Below are positions 42,962 to 51,234 of a DNA stretch of 64,000 nucleotides, piece by piece. Position 1 is the first letter of the stretch, and every line of letters starts with the position of its first letter. The translations under genes were made by a program, and so were the position numbers. Source of the stretch: Cypionkella psychrotolerans (GTDB taxonomy: Bacteria; Pseudomonadota; Alphaproteobacteria; Rhodobacterales; Rhodobacteraceae). Location: the NCBI RefSeq assembly GCF_001294535.1, contig NZ_LGIC01000065.1:271129-335128 (forward strand). Reading direction: 5' to 3'. Below the pieces are notes generated by a model. That model saw only the letters and a list, made by a program, of their open reading frames with translations. It searched no databases and was not told where the DNA came from.

Positions 42962-44269
42962 ATGGTCAAAGATCTAGCCGCCTATGCCAAGGAAAAAGGC
43001 GTCAAATACTTCATGATTTCCTACACCGACCTGTTTGGATCGCAGCGCGCCAAGCTGGTACCGTCGCAGGCGATCAACGACATGGCCGTTGCGGGCGCGG
43101 GCTTTGCAGGTTTTGCCACTTGGCTCGACCTCACCGCCGCCCACCCCGATATGATGGCGGTGCCGGATGCCTCCTCGGTCATCCAACTGCCGTGGAAAAA
43201 AGAGGTCGCATGGCTCGCCTCTAACTGCGTGATGGAGGGTCAACCTGTCGCCCAAGCCCCGCGCAACGTGCTGCGCAAACTGGTCGATGAGGCTGCGCAC
43301 GAAGGTCTGCGCGTCAAAACGGGCGTCGAGCCGGAATTCTTCCTGCTGACCCCGGAAGGCGACAAGATCGCTGATCCCTATGATAACGCCGAAAAGCCCT
43401 GCTACGACCAGCAAGCCATGATGCGCCAGTATGACGTGATCGCCGAAGTGTGCGATTACATGCTGGAGCTCGGCTGGGAGGCCTACCAGAACGACCACGA
43501 AGACGCGACCGGCCAGTATGAGATGAACTGGAAATACGACGACGTCTTGCAGACCGCCGACAAGCACAGCTTCTTCAAATTCATGATGAAATCGGTGGCA
43601 GAAAAGCACGGGCTGCGCTGCACCTTCATGCCAAAGCCGTTCAAGGGCCTGACGGGCTCCGGCTGCCACGCCCACATCTCGGTCTGGGATTTGGCAGGCA
43701 AAAAGAACGTATTCTCCGATGATTCCAAAGAGTTGGGTCTCTCGGATCGGGGCCGCAACTTCCTCGGCGGCATCATGAAACACGCCAGCGCTTTGGCCGC
43801 GATCTGCAACCCGACAGTGAACAGCTACAAACGCATCAACGCGCCGCGCACCTCTTCTGGCGCCACCTGGGCTCCGAATACCGTGACTTGGACCGGCAAC
43901 AACCGCACCCACATGGTGCGCGTCCCTGGTCCGGGCCGGTTCGAGCTGCGCCTGCCCGATGGCGCGGCCAACCCCTACCTGATGCAAGCCGTGATCCTTG
44001 CGGCTGGCCTTGACGGCGTGCGCACCAAAGCCGACCCCGGCCCGCGCTATGACATTGATATGTATACCCAAGGTCAGACCGTTACCGGTGCGCCGAAACT
44101 GCCGCTGAACCTGCTGGATGCCCTGCGCGACTACGACAAAGACACCACCTTGAAGGCCGCGATGGGCGAAGAATTCTCCGCCGCCTACCTGAAACTCAAG
44201 GCCAAAGAGTGGGACAGCTACGTCAGCCATTTCTCAAAATGGGAACACGATAACACCCTCGACATTTAA
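42962..44269 (+). CDS. gmaS: Gamma-glutamylmethylamide synthetase GmaS (glutamine-synthetase family)
   Basis: The 435-residue protein is a glutamine-synthetase-fold ligase: GVEPEFFLL, NDHEDATGQYEMNW, GSGCHAHISVW, NSYKRINAPRTSSGATWAP and GPGRFELRLPDGAANPYL, covering the metal and ATP sites. With mgsABC upstream it is GmaS, which joins glutamate and methylamine using ATP. An ordinary glutamine synthetase is less likely given the context. CAGGGAG precedes the ATG. A terminator follows the stop. Confidence 0.9.
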   Translation: MVKDLAAYAKEKGVKYFMISYTDLFGSQRAKLVPSQAINDMAVAGAGFAGFATWLDLTAAHPDMMAVPDASSVIQLPWKKEVAWLASNCVMEGQPVAQAPRNVLRKLVDEAAHEGLRVKTGVEPEFFLLTPEGDKIADPYDNAEKPCYDQQAMMRQYDVIAEVCDYMLELGWEAYQNDHEDATGQYEMNWKYDDVLQTADKHSFFKFMMKSVAEKHGLRCTFMPKPFKGLTGSGCHAHISVWDLAGKKNVFSDDSKELGLSDRGRNFLGGIMKHASALAAICNPTVNSYKRINAPRTSSGATWAPNTVTWTGNNRTHMVRVPGPGRFELRLPDGAANPYLMQAVILAAGLDGVRTKADPGPRYDIDMYTQGQTVTGAPKLPLNLLDALRDYDKDTTLKAAMGEEFSAAYLKLKAKEWDSYVSHFSKWEHDNTLDI

Positions 44270-44278
44270 CCAAACCAA

Positions 44279-44310
44279 AGGGAGTGCCGGGCCATCCTCC
44301 GGCACTCCCT
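44279..44310 (+). terminator. Hairpin terminator after gmaS
   Basis: AGGGAGTGCCGG (44279-44290) pairs perfectly with CCGGCACTCCCT (44299-44310) across an 8-nt loop, 9 bp after the gmaS stop. It lacks a good T tract. Confidence 0.7.
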
Positions 44311-44316
44311 AAACAA

Positions 44317-44358
44317 TTTCATCTTGGCCTAAATATCCCCGCCGGAGGCTCCTCCGGC
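44317..44358. repeat. Single arm of the dispersed repeat plus hairpin before the amidotransferase gene
   Basis: TTTCATCTTGGCCTAAATAT (44317-44336) matches the arm at 33051-33070. It is followed by a perfect stem GCCGGAGG (44341-44348) / CCTCCGGC (44351-44358). It lies 22 bp ahead of the next start codon. Confidence 0.65.
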
Positions 44359-44379
44359 GTTCGCATGCGCGGGGTTCCC

Positions 44380-45093
44380 ATGAAAATCCTGATCTTCCAA
44401 CACCTCGCCTGTGAGACTGCCGGGATATTCATCGAGCTCTGGACAGCTGACGGCCACAGCCTTCACGTCATAGCTTTAGACGAAGGCGACCAAATCCCAC
44501 CCTTGGAAAGCTATGATCTGCTCGCCGTCATGGGCGGCCCGATGGATGTATGGCAGGAAGCCGAGCATCCGTGGCTGATCGCCGAAAAAGCCGCGATCAA
44601 ACATTGGGTGCAAACCCTCAATCGCCCCTATTTCGGCATTTGCTTGGGCCACCAACTGCTCGCCGTATCTCTTGGCGGGGAAGCTCGCCCGATGCCGCGC
44701 TCGGAAGTCGGCCTGACCCAAATCAGCCAAACCGGGGCAGGGCGCTCTGACCCGATCTTCGCCCACCTTCCCGCCGAGATGACCACCCTGCAATGGCACG
44801 GCGTCGAGGTCACAACCCTGCCGGCCGATACCGTCGTTCTGGCCTCCAACACCGCCTGCGCCGTGCAAGCCATGCGGGTGGGCCGCCATGCTTATGGCGT
44901 GCAATACCACCTCGAAATCCTACCCTCTACCGTCATAGATTGGCAAACCATCCAGGAATACCGCGCCGCCCTGCACGCCGTGATTGGCGCAGATGCCGCC
45001 CAGACACTAGAGGCAGAAGTCGCTCCGCATCTGCCCGAGTTCCGCAGAATTGCCGTGCAGATCAATCAGGGTTTGAAGGCGCTGATCGTCTAA
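44380..45093 (+). CDS. Class I glutamine amidotransferase (GMP-synthase N-domain-like)
   Basis: The 237-residue protein has the class I triad: nucleophile cysteine in YFGICLGHQLLA (about residue 90) and His/Glu in GVQYHLEI. MGGPMDVWQE supplies the oxyanion region. Stand-alone members hydrolyse gamma-glutamyl amides. Next to gmaS it might act on gamma-glutamylmethylamide or a related gamma-glutamyl amine; purine or other roles remain possible. The ATG at 44380 is preferred (GGGG upstream), with another in-frame ATG 15 bp earlier. Confidence 0.78.
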   Translation: MKILIFQHLACETAGIFIELWTADGHSLHVIALDEGDQIPPLESYDLLAVMGGPMDVWQEAEHPWLIAEKAAIKHWVQTLNRPYFGICLGHQLLAVSLGGEARPMPRSEVGLTQISQTGAGRSDPIFAHLPAEMTTLQWHGVEVTTLPADTVVLASNTACAVQAMRVGRHAYGVQYHLEILPSTVIDWQTIQEYRAALHAVIGADAAQTLEAEVAPHLPEFRRIAVQINQGLKALIV

Positions 45094-45137
45094 AATTTCT
45101 CGCGCTGGGTTTGCTGCGACGTGGATGCCTCCGGCTA

Positions 45138-45161
45138 CCCGGAATGCCTTGGCATTCCGGG
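45138..45161. terminator. Hairpin downstream of the amidotransferase
   Basis: CCCGGAATGCC (45138-45148) pairs perfectly with GGCATTCCGGG (45151-45161) around TT. A GGATATTTGAGC tail resembles the dispersed repeat. It is 45 bp after the stop. Confidence 0.55.
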
Positions 45162-45259
45162 CTGGATATTTGAGCACAGAGGATGACCCAAGCGAGCAGA
45201 TTCGTTAATTTTTCCTTACCGCGGCATCTTAATACATTGAATATAATAACAATAAAAAA

Positions 45260-45307
45260 GGTCCCGAGTCGGGACCAGCAAAAAGGCCCCGGAAACTCCG
45301 AGGCCTT
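45260..45307 (-). terminator. Terminator pair ending tmm
   Basis: On the minus strand the hairpin 45283-45292/45298-45307 (one mismatch in ten, loop of five) is followed by TTTTT, directly after the tmm stop. A second small hairpin GGTCCCG/CGGGACC (45260-45276) lies beyond. The rest of the 224-bp gap 45094-45317 is AT-rich with no gene seen. Confidence 0.8.
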
Positions 45308-45317
45308 CTTTCTTTGA

Positions 45318-46661
45318 TCAGTTCCGAAGGTAAGCCTCCAAACTATCCTCCAAAGCGTCCTTCCAAGGCGTGTGATGCACCGGGGCCATCGATCCGGTAA
45401 TCACCGACCGATACGCGTGGTTGCGGAAGGTCATGATCCCGGCTTTCTTGTGGTCCTTCCACTCAAAGAACGCCTCGCAGGCCCCATCCACGTCAAAGCT
45501 GGGATAGTCGGTCTCAGCGATCAGTTCCTTCACATAATCGCCCTGATAATGGATCGCATCATGCGAGTCCTGCCCCGCATCCTCGCGCGCGACCCTGTCC
45601 ACCACATCGGACAGCAGCACCGCTTTATCCGCAGGCACCGCAATCCGCCCCAAGATCACATCCCGCACCCACCACGCCTGCGCGTCAAACATGTTAAAGG
45701 TGAACCACTGGTCCTGCATGCCGACATAGAACAACTTCGGGTTATTCACCCAAACCACCCCCTTGTAGAGATCCGCTGCAGCCAAACGGTTCGCGGTTTT
45801 CAGCCGCAGATCATCGGGCAGGAACGGGAAGTGATGCTTATACCCGGTGCACAGAATGATCGCATCGACCCGTTTGCTGGTGCCATCTTTGAAATACGCG
45901 GTGGTCTCATCCACCCGCACCAGCGCAGGCACCTCGACGAAATTCTCCGGCCAATCATAGCCCAAAGGCGCATTCCGGTAGGCGACGGTGATCGTCTTCG
46001 CGCCATATTTCCAGCACTGTGAGCCGATATCTTCCGCCGAATAGCTCGACCCCAGCAGCAGGATATCCTTGCTGTTGAACTCCATCGCGTCGCGGAAGTC
46101 ATGCGCGTGCAGCACCCGCCCGCCAAATTTATCAAAGCCGGGATATTCTGGCACGTTGGGGGTTGAGAAGTGGCCAGAGGCGACGATGACGTTGTCAAAT
46201 TCCTCCTCATACATCCGGTCGGTTTTCATATCATGCGCGGTGACGGTGAAATTGCCCTTGTCTTCATTGTATTTCACAAACCGCACCGGGGTCGAAAACC
46301 GGATCCAATCGCGCACGCCCGCCTTCACCACCCGGCCTTGAATGTAGTCGAACAACACGGCGCGGGGCGGATAGGAGGCGATTTGCTTGCCGAAATGTTC
46401 CTCAAAGGAATAATCGGCGAATTCAAGACCTTCCTTCGGGCCATTCGACCACAGATAGCGATACATTGAGCTGTGAACCGGCTCACCATTCTCGTCCAAC
46501 CCGGTGCGCCAAGTGTAATTCCACAAGCCGCCCCAGTTGGATTGCTTTTCAAAACAAACAATTTCGGGGATTTCTGCGCCCTTCATCTTGGCCGATTGAA
46601 AAGCCCGCAGTTGGGCCAGACCAGACGGCCCTGCGCCGATCACTGCCACACGTTTTGCCAT
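45318..46661 (-). CDS. tmm: Trimethylamine monooxygenase Tmm (flavin-containing monooxygenase)
   Basis: The 447-residue protein has the FAD motif GAGPSG (residues 9-14), the FMO signature [11 protein letters not shown], an NADPH-side motif [10 protein letters not shown] and [11 protein letters not shown]. Length and the [12 protein letters not shown] stretch match bacterial Tmm, which oxidises trimethylamine to TMAO. The ATG at 46661 follows CGGAGGA. It supplies TMAO to Tdm (20063-22432). Two TTCCTGTYRGRRAA palindromes lie 39 and 90 bp upstream, shared with a divergent agmatinase-family gene. Confidence 0.92.
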   Translation of the reverse strand: MAKRVAVIGAGPSGLAQLRAFQSAKMKGAEIPEIVCFEKQSNWGGLWNYTWRTGLDENGEPVHSSMYRYLWSNGPKEGLEFADYSFEEHFGKQIASYPPRAVLFDYIQGRVVKAGVRDWIRFSTPVRFVKYNEDKGNFTVTAHDMKTDRMYEEEFDNVIVASGHFSTPNVPEYPGFDKFGGRVLHAHDFRDAMEFNSKDILLLGSSYSAEDIGSQCWKYGAKTITVAYRNAPLGYDWPENFVEVPALVRVDETTAYFKDGTSKRVDAIILCTGYKHHFPFLPDDLRLKTANRLAAADLYKGVVWVNNPKLFYVGMQDQWFTFNMFDAQAWWVRDVILGRIAVPADKAVLLSDVVDRVAREDAGQDSHDAIHYQGDYVKELIAETDYPSFDVDGACEAFFEWKDHKKAGIMTFRNHAYRSVITGSMAPVHHTPWKDALEDSLEAYLRN

Positions 46662-46699
46662 GTCTTCCTCCGAGTTGTCCGCGCCCGGTTCGGGCTGCA

Positions 46700-46764
46700 T
46701 TCCTGTTGGAAAACAGGCTAGCGATACAGGCGCGTTGCTGTCAAATTATTTTCCTGTTGGGAAA
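46700..46764. promoter_or_regulatory. Two candidate operators between tmm and the agmatinase-family gene
   Basis: TTCCTGTTGGAAAA (46700-46713) and TTCCTGTTGGGAAA (46751-46764, within TTTTCC-TGTTG-GGAAAA) are near-palindromes 51 bp apart, about five helical turns. Both fit the pattern at 34362 and 39812. The nearer one is 39 bp from the tmm start. Confidence 0.6.
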
Positions 46765-46888
46765 AAGATGAAACAGATGAATCTTTCGGCCTGCCTGAAA
46801 AATCGGCAAAGCCGTGGCAGACAAAGCCCTTTCCACGGATCGCGGCTTGCGGCTAAGCTGGACGCAAGCTTTGGGAGAGATCGCAGAA

Positions 46889-47848
46889 ATGTCCAAATTC
46901 AATCAACCGCTTGGCGGCAATGAGATGGCGCGCTTTGGCGGCCCAGCCACGATGATGCGTCTGCCGACGCAAGACACCGCAGCCGGGCTGGATGTGGCTT
47001 TCATCGGAATTCCGATGGATATCGGCACCTCGAACCGTTCGGGTACAAGGCATGGGCCACGCCAAATTCGCGACGAATCCCGTATGCTGCGGCCGTTCAA
47101 CATGGCGACGGGGGCTGCGCCGTTTGACCATCTGCAAGTCGCCGACATTGGCGATGTGCCGATCAACACCTTTGATCTGAAAAAAACGGTCGATATCATC
47201 ACCGACTATTACAACGACGTGCTGGCGCATGGTGCCTTGCCGTTGACTCTGGGCGGCGATCACACGCTGACGTGGCCGATTTTGCGGGCGATTAAAGCCA
47301 AACATGGCCCGGTGGCGCTGATTCATGTCGACGCTCATGCCGATGTGAATGACACGATGTTTGGTGAGAAAGTCGCGCATGGTTGCCCGTTCCGGCGAGC
47401 TTGGGAAGACGGCTGTTTGCAGAATGATAAAGTTTTTCAAATCGGTTTGCGCGGCACCGGGTATAGCCTTGAAGACTTCGACTGGGGCCGCAAAAACGGC
47501 TGGACCGTGGTGCAGGCCGAGGAGTGTTGGTACAAGTCTTTGAAGCCACTGATGGCGGAAATTCGCGCGAAAATCGGCGACGCGCCGGTGTATCTGAGCT
47601 ATGATATTGATAGCCTTGATCCCGCCTTCGCGCCGGGCACTGGCACGGTGGAGCCGGGCGGGCTTACCATCTGGCAAGGCCTTGAAATCGTGCGCGGATG
47701 TGCGGGTCTGAACATTGTCGGCGGCGATCTGGTAGAGGTTTCGCCGCCCTATGATCCGTCGGGCAATACCGCGCTGATCGGGGCGAATTTGCTTTATGAA
47801 ATGCTCTGCGTTTTGCCGGGCGTGCCGCAGGGAAAGCACATTGGCTAA
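46889..47848 (+). CDS. Agmatinase/ureohydrolase-family protein
   Basis: The 319-residue protein has the manganese ligands of ureohydrolases in LGGDHTL, HVDAHADVND and SYDIDSLDPAFAPGTGTVEPGG split over the chain. The family hydrolyses guanidino compounds (agmatine, guanidinobutyrate, guanidinopropionate) to urea and an amine. The ATG at 46889 is chosen with GGGAGAG upstream; an earlier in-frame start is not supported. It is divergent from tmm with shared operators, so a link to amine nitrogen use is likely. The exact guanidino substrate is not evident. Confidence 0.85.
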   Translation: MSKFNQPLGGNEMARFGGPATMMRLPTQDTAAGLDVAFIGIPMDIGTSNRSGTRHGPRQIRDESRMLRPFNMATGAAPFDHLQVADIGDVPINTFDLKKTVDIITDYYNDVLAHGALPLTLGGDHTLTWPILRAIKAKHGPVALIHVDAHADVNDTMFGEKVAHGCPFRRAWEDGCLQNDKVFQIGLRGTGYSLEDFDWGRKNGWTVVQAEECWYKSLKPLMAEIRAKIGDAPVYLSYDIDSLDPAFAPGTGTVEPGGLTIWQGLEIVRGCAGLNIVGGDLVEVSPPYDPSGNTALIGANLLYEMLCVLPGVPQGKHIG

Positions 47849-48129
47849 AGCCCTTCGACCATGGTGATCATCACGCGCGCGGCACCGTCTCGCTCGGCTT
47901 TAGCGGCGCTATATTCGGGCGAGGCGTAGCAGGCGCGGGCGGTTGCCAGATCGGGAAATTCGATCACGACATGGCGTTCAAATCCGGCGCCTTCGGGGTT
48001 GTCAGACGCCCCGCCACGGGCCAAAAATTTTGCGCCAAATTTCGCAAAAGCCAGCGGGGCGAGGGCTTGGTAGCCCTTGTACCGCGCGGTGTCGGTGACG
48101 GTGACATGGGCGATCCAATAGGCGGGCAT
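47845..48129 (-). CDS. DUF1330 family protein
   Basis: The 94-residue protein is a small ferredoxin-like dimeric fold: AYWIAHVTVTD, ERHVVIEFPDLATARACYAS and PEYSAAKAER are typical DUF1330 signatures. No catalytic role is established. Its start overlaps the GntR gene stop by one base, so the two are co-translated; its end overlaps the convergent agmatinase-family stop by four bases. Confidence 0.8.
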   Translation of the reverse strand: MPAYWIAHVTVTDTARYKGYQALAPLAFAKFGAKFLARGGASDNPEGAGFERHVVIEFPDLATARACYASPEYSAAKAERDGAARVMITMVEGL

Positions 48130-48806
48130 TACTTGGCCTCTTTCAGCAGGCGGTGGGCGATTTTGGCGGCTTCATCGAGATGATCGCAGACGGCTTGCGC
48201 GGCGCTATCGGGGTCATTGGCGCAGATCGCCGCACAAATCCGCGCCATCCGCACCGGGCCAGAAACGCGGCGGTCGGTGGTTGCCAAAGTCATCGCGCGC
48301 AGGCGGCTGATCCGGCCGTTCAGCCGCTGCACGACCTCCCACGCGATCTGATGCCCTGCGGCGGTGAAGATGATCTCGTAAAACCGGGTTGTGGCGGCAA
48401 TCAGAGCGGGGTTTTCGTTGGCGGCAGAGGCGGCCTCGATGGCATGGGTGGCCGCTTGTAGCTTGGCTTTCACTGTGGCGTCAGCGGCTTGAGCGCAGGC
48501 AGCGGCAGCGTTTTGTTCCAAAAGTAGCCTGATTTCATAGATTTGCTCGGCCTGTGTCCAATCCATCCGGGCCACCATTGGGCCTTTGTTCGGCATGATT
48601 TCGACCAGACCTTCGGCCTCAAGATAGCGGATCGCCTCGCGCACCACTGACCTGCTGACGCCGAGTTGGTCGCAAAGCGTGCGTTCGACCAACCGTTCGC
48701 CAGAGGCAAAGCGGCCTGACAGGATCGCGCTGCGCATCCGCTCCAGCACAATCTCGCGCAAGGTCTGCGGCGGGTGGGTGATTTTCAGGTCATCAAGCGG
48801 GTTCAT
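48129..48806 (-). CDS. GntR-family (FCD) transcriptional regulator
   Basis: The 225-residue protein has an N-terminal winged helix (LREIVLERMRSAILSGRFAS, GERLVERTLCDQLGVSRSVV) and a helical FCD ligand domain. The ATG at 48806 fits family length; the longer frame would cross the operator region. It is divergent from the operon starting at 48913, whose promoter region contains a GGTATACC-type palindrome, the usual FCD operator. It most likely represses that operon and is released by a pathway acid. Confidence 0.87.
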   Translation of the reverse strand: MNPLDDLKITHPPQTLREIVLERMRSAILSGRFASGERLVERTLCDQLGVSRSVVREAIRYLEAEGLVEIMPNKGPMVARMDWTQAEQIYEIRLLLEQNAAAACAQAADATVKAKLQAATHAIEAASAANENPALIAATTRFYEIIFTAAGHQIAWEVVQRLNGRISRLRAMTLATTDRRVSGPVRMARICAAICANDPDSAAQAVCDHLDEAAKIAHRLLKEAK

Positions 48807-48863
48807 AACCAGACTGTAGCGAAAGCACAGTATCACCGCAACTGGTTCTTGACATGTGGTCAC

Positions 48864-48883
48864 ATGGTATACCAACATACCAT
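48864..48883. promoter_or_regulatory. GntR operator ATGGTAT-N6-ATACCAT
   Basis: ATGGTAT (48864-48870) and ATACCAT (48877-48883) form a perfect inverted repeat; inside it TGGTATACCA (48865-48874) is a perfect palindrome. A TTGACA at 48849-48854 lies just upstream. It is 30 bp before the 48913 start and 58 bp before the gntR start. Confidence 0.7.
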
Positions 48884-48912
48884 TAGAGAAACCCAGCGAT
48901 TCTGAGGCCCCA

Positions 48913-49515
48913 ATGCCAGCCGTTATCCGCAAGACCCTGCTCCATGTTGAAACCACGCTGATCGAGGGCGGCAAAGCGGCCCCGGTGCCGTTGAAGCTGA
49001 TCGCGGCGGCGGCGGTGGTGAAAAACCCTTGGGCCGGGATGGGCTTTGTTGAGAACCTCAAGCCCGCGATCCATGATGTTGCCCCCGATCTGGGCGCGCT
49101 GCTGACCGCGATGATCCTAGAGGCTGCGGGTTCGGGTGAGGCGATTGAGGCCTACGGCAAGGCCGCGATTGTCGGCCTGGATGGCGAGGTTGAACACGCC
49201 TCGGCGCTGATCCACACTTTGCGGTTTGGCAATCATTATCGCACGGCGGTCGGGGCGAAATCATATCTGGCGTTTACCAATATCCGGGGTGGCGCGAATA
49301 CCCCGGTGATGATCCCGCTGATGGATAAAAACGACGAAGGCCGCCGCTCGCATTACCTGACGATCCATTTCGCCATGCCGGATGCCCCGGCGGCGGATGA
49401 GATTGTGGTGGCACTGGGGGCTTCCATTGGCGGTCGGCCGCACCATCGGATTGGTGATCGTTATCAAGACCTTAAGGATCTGGGCCATGACGCTGCAAAC
49501 CCTGCGGCTGTCTGA
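48913..49515 (+). CDS. AA_synth-family (PF06684-type) protein
   Basis: The 200-residue protein matches the so-called amino acid synthesis family: KTLLHVETTLIEGG, AAAAVVKNPWAG, EAYGKAAIVGLDGEVEHASA and DEIVVALGASIGGRPHHRIG. The biochemical function of this family is not defined. First gene of the GntR-controlled operon and overlapping the hydrolase by 29 bp. Members often stand beside ring-opening or amide hydrolases; the role here is unknown. Confidence 0.78.
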   Translation: MPAVIRKTLLHVETTLIEGGKAAPVPLKLIAAAAVVKNPWAGMGFVENLKPAIHDVAPDLGALLTAMILEAAGSGEAIEAYGKAAIVGLDGEVEHASALIHTLRFGNHYRTAVGAKSYLAFTNIRGGANTPVMIPLMDKNDEGRRSHYLTIHFAMPDAPAADEIVVALGASIGGRPHHRIGDRYQDLKDLGHDAANPAAV

Positions 49516-50305
49516 CGGACAGCAAATCAGCTATCTGGAGTTGGGCCAGGGCGAGCCGTTGGTTCTGCTGCACGGCGTCGGCATGTGTGCCGAGGCTTGG
49601 GGGCCGCAGATCGCGCATTTCGCCAAAACCAACCGGGTGATAGCGCTCGATATGCCGGGGCATGGGTTGTCAGATTTGCTACCGGGGCAACCGGATCTGA
49701 AGGATTATGTGGCTTGGGCGGCGAAAACCCTGCGACAGTTGGGCTGTAGTTTTGTCAATGTCGCGGGCCATTCGATGGGGGCGCTGATTGCGGCGGGGTT
49801 GGCAGTGGATCATCCTGATCTGGTGCTGCGGCTGGCGGTTTTGAACGGGGTTTATCGCCGCACACCCGAGGCGCGGGCGGCGGTGCAGGCGCGGGCTGCC
49901 GCTTTGGCCAACGGCGCGAATGACATTGACGTGCCGCTGACGCGCTGGTTTGGCGACACCGCGGCGGATCAAGCGTTGCGCGCACAGGTGGCGGGTTGGC
50001 TGCGTATGGTTAAATTGCAAGGCTATGCGGCGGCTTACCGCGCCTTTGCCAATGGCGATATGGACTATGCGGAGGCTTGGCCGAAAATCCATAGCCCCGC
50101 CTTGGTCTTGACTGCTTCGGGGGATGCGAACTCTACCCCTGCGATGGCAAAAGCGATGGCGATGGCGGCGCCGATGGGGCAGGCTGTGGTGATTGAGGGC
50201 CACCGCCATATGGTCAATCTGACGGCCCCGGCACAGGTTAATGCGGCGCTTGCGGCTTGGCTTGCGGTGCCGCTGCTGGCCGCTAAAAAGGGGATACGCG
50301 CATGA
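49487..50305 (+). CDS. Alpha/beta hydrolase
   Basis: The 272-residue protein has LVLLHGVGMCAEAW for the oxyanion loop, nucleophile serine in AGHSMGAL and a late histidine in GHRHMVNL, the alpha/beta hydrolase triad layout. It may cleave an ester, lactone or amide formed by the monooxygenase encoded two genes downstream. It overlaps genes on both sides (29 bp upstream, ATGA downstream). Substrate unknown. Confidence 0.82.
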   Translation: MTLQTLRLSDGQQISYLELGQGEPLVLLHGVGMCAEAWGPQIAHFAKTNRVIALDMPGHGLSDLLPGQPDLKDYVAWAAKTLRQLGCSFVNVAGHSMGALIAAGLAVDHPDLVLRLAVLNGVYRRTPEARAAVQARAAALANGANDIDVPLTRWFGDTAADQALRAQVAGWLRMVKLQGYAAAYRAFANGDMDYAEAWPKIHSPALVLTASGDANSTPAMAKAMAMAAPMGQAVVIEGHRHMVNLTAPAQVNAALAAWLAVPLLAAKKGIRA

Positions 50306-51234
50306 CATTGGAAAACCGCCGCCTGCTGCGCGATGCGTTTGGCACCTTTATGACCGGCGTGACCGTTGTGACCACGCTGGATGAGGCGGGCGCGCCGATT
50401 GGCTTTACCGCCAATTCGTTTTCCTCGGTGTCGCTGGACCCAGCCCTTTTGCTGGTGTCCATCGCTAAAACTTCCAGCAATTATGCAAGGTTCATGGCGG
50501 CAAAAGGATTTGCCATCAACATCTTGTCGGAGAGCCAGAAGGATGTGTCGAATACCTTTGCCAAGCCGGTCGAGGATCGTTTTGCCAGCGTGCAATGGCA
50601 ACTTGGCCCGCATGGCGCGCCCATTCTACACGGGGTTTCGGCTTGGTTCGATTGCCGTCTGCATCAGGTGGTCGATGCAGGAGATCATGCCATTCTGATC
50701 GGTAGGGTTGAGGCGTTTGAGGCATCGGGGCAGGCCGGTTTGGGCTATTATCGCGGCTCGTATTTCACCCCGGCACAAGCGGGCGCGGCTTTGGCGAGTG
50801 GGCCTGCGGTGGTCGTTTCGGCTTTGATTGAGCAAGACGGCCATGTGCTGTTGCAAGACGATGGCCGCGGCGGGCTAAGCCTTCCGACGGCGCGCGTTGG
50901 GGCGAACGGGGCGACGGCGACCTTGCAGGCGCTAATCGAGGCTGCGGGCGTGCAAGCGGTGCCGGGCTTTATCTATTCGGTCTATGAAGATGTCGCGGCG
51001 GGCCAGCAGCATATTGCGTTTCTCTGCCCCAGCACGGGCGGCACCCCCAGCATGGGTGGCTTTGTTGAACTTACCCCCAACGGCTTTGATGACGTGACCG
51101 ATCCCGCCATGCGGATCATGCTAGAGCGGCTGGCCGATGAGGCGCGTGTCGGCGATTACGGCATCTATTTTGGCAATCAGAACTCTGGCCGGGTTGCCCC
51201 GGTTGCGGCAAAAGGCGAAGGAAAAAAGCCATGA
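50302..51234 (+). CDS. Flavin reductase with C-terminal Nudix-like domain
   Basis: The 310-residue protein has an N-terminal flavin reductase-like FMN-binding domain (about residues 1-160: RDAFGTFMTGVTVVTT, GFTANSFSSVSLDPALLL, GDHAILIGRVEAF). A C-terminal part of about 130 residues resembles a Nudix fold (SALIEQDGHVLLQDDGRGG, LPTARVGANGATATLQALIE), but the acidic Nudix box residues are absent. It should supply reduced flavin to the luciferase-like monooxygenase next door. ATGA overlaps with both neighbours. Confidence 0.82.
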   Translation: MTLENRRLLRDAFGTFMTGVTVVTTLDEAGAPIGFTANSFSSVSLDPALLLVSIAKTSSNYARFMAAKGFAINILSESQKDVSNTFAKPVEDRFASVQWQLGPHGAPILHGVSAWFDCRLHQVVDAGDHAILIGRVEAFEASGQAGLGYYRGSYFTPAQAGAALASGPAVVVSALIEQDGHVLLQDDGRGGLSLPTARVGANGATATLQALIEAAGVQAVPGFIYSVYEDVAAGQQHIAFLCPSTGGTPSMGGFVELTPNGFDDVTDPAMRIMLERLADEARVGDYGIYFGNQNSGRVAPVAAKGEGKKP

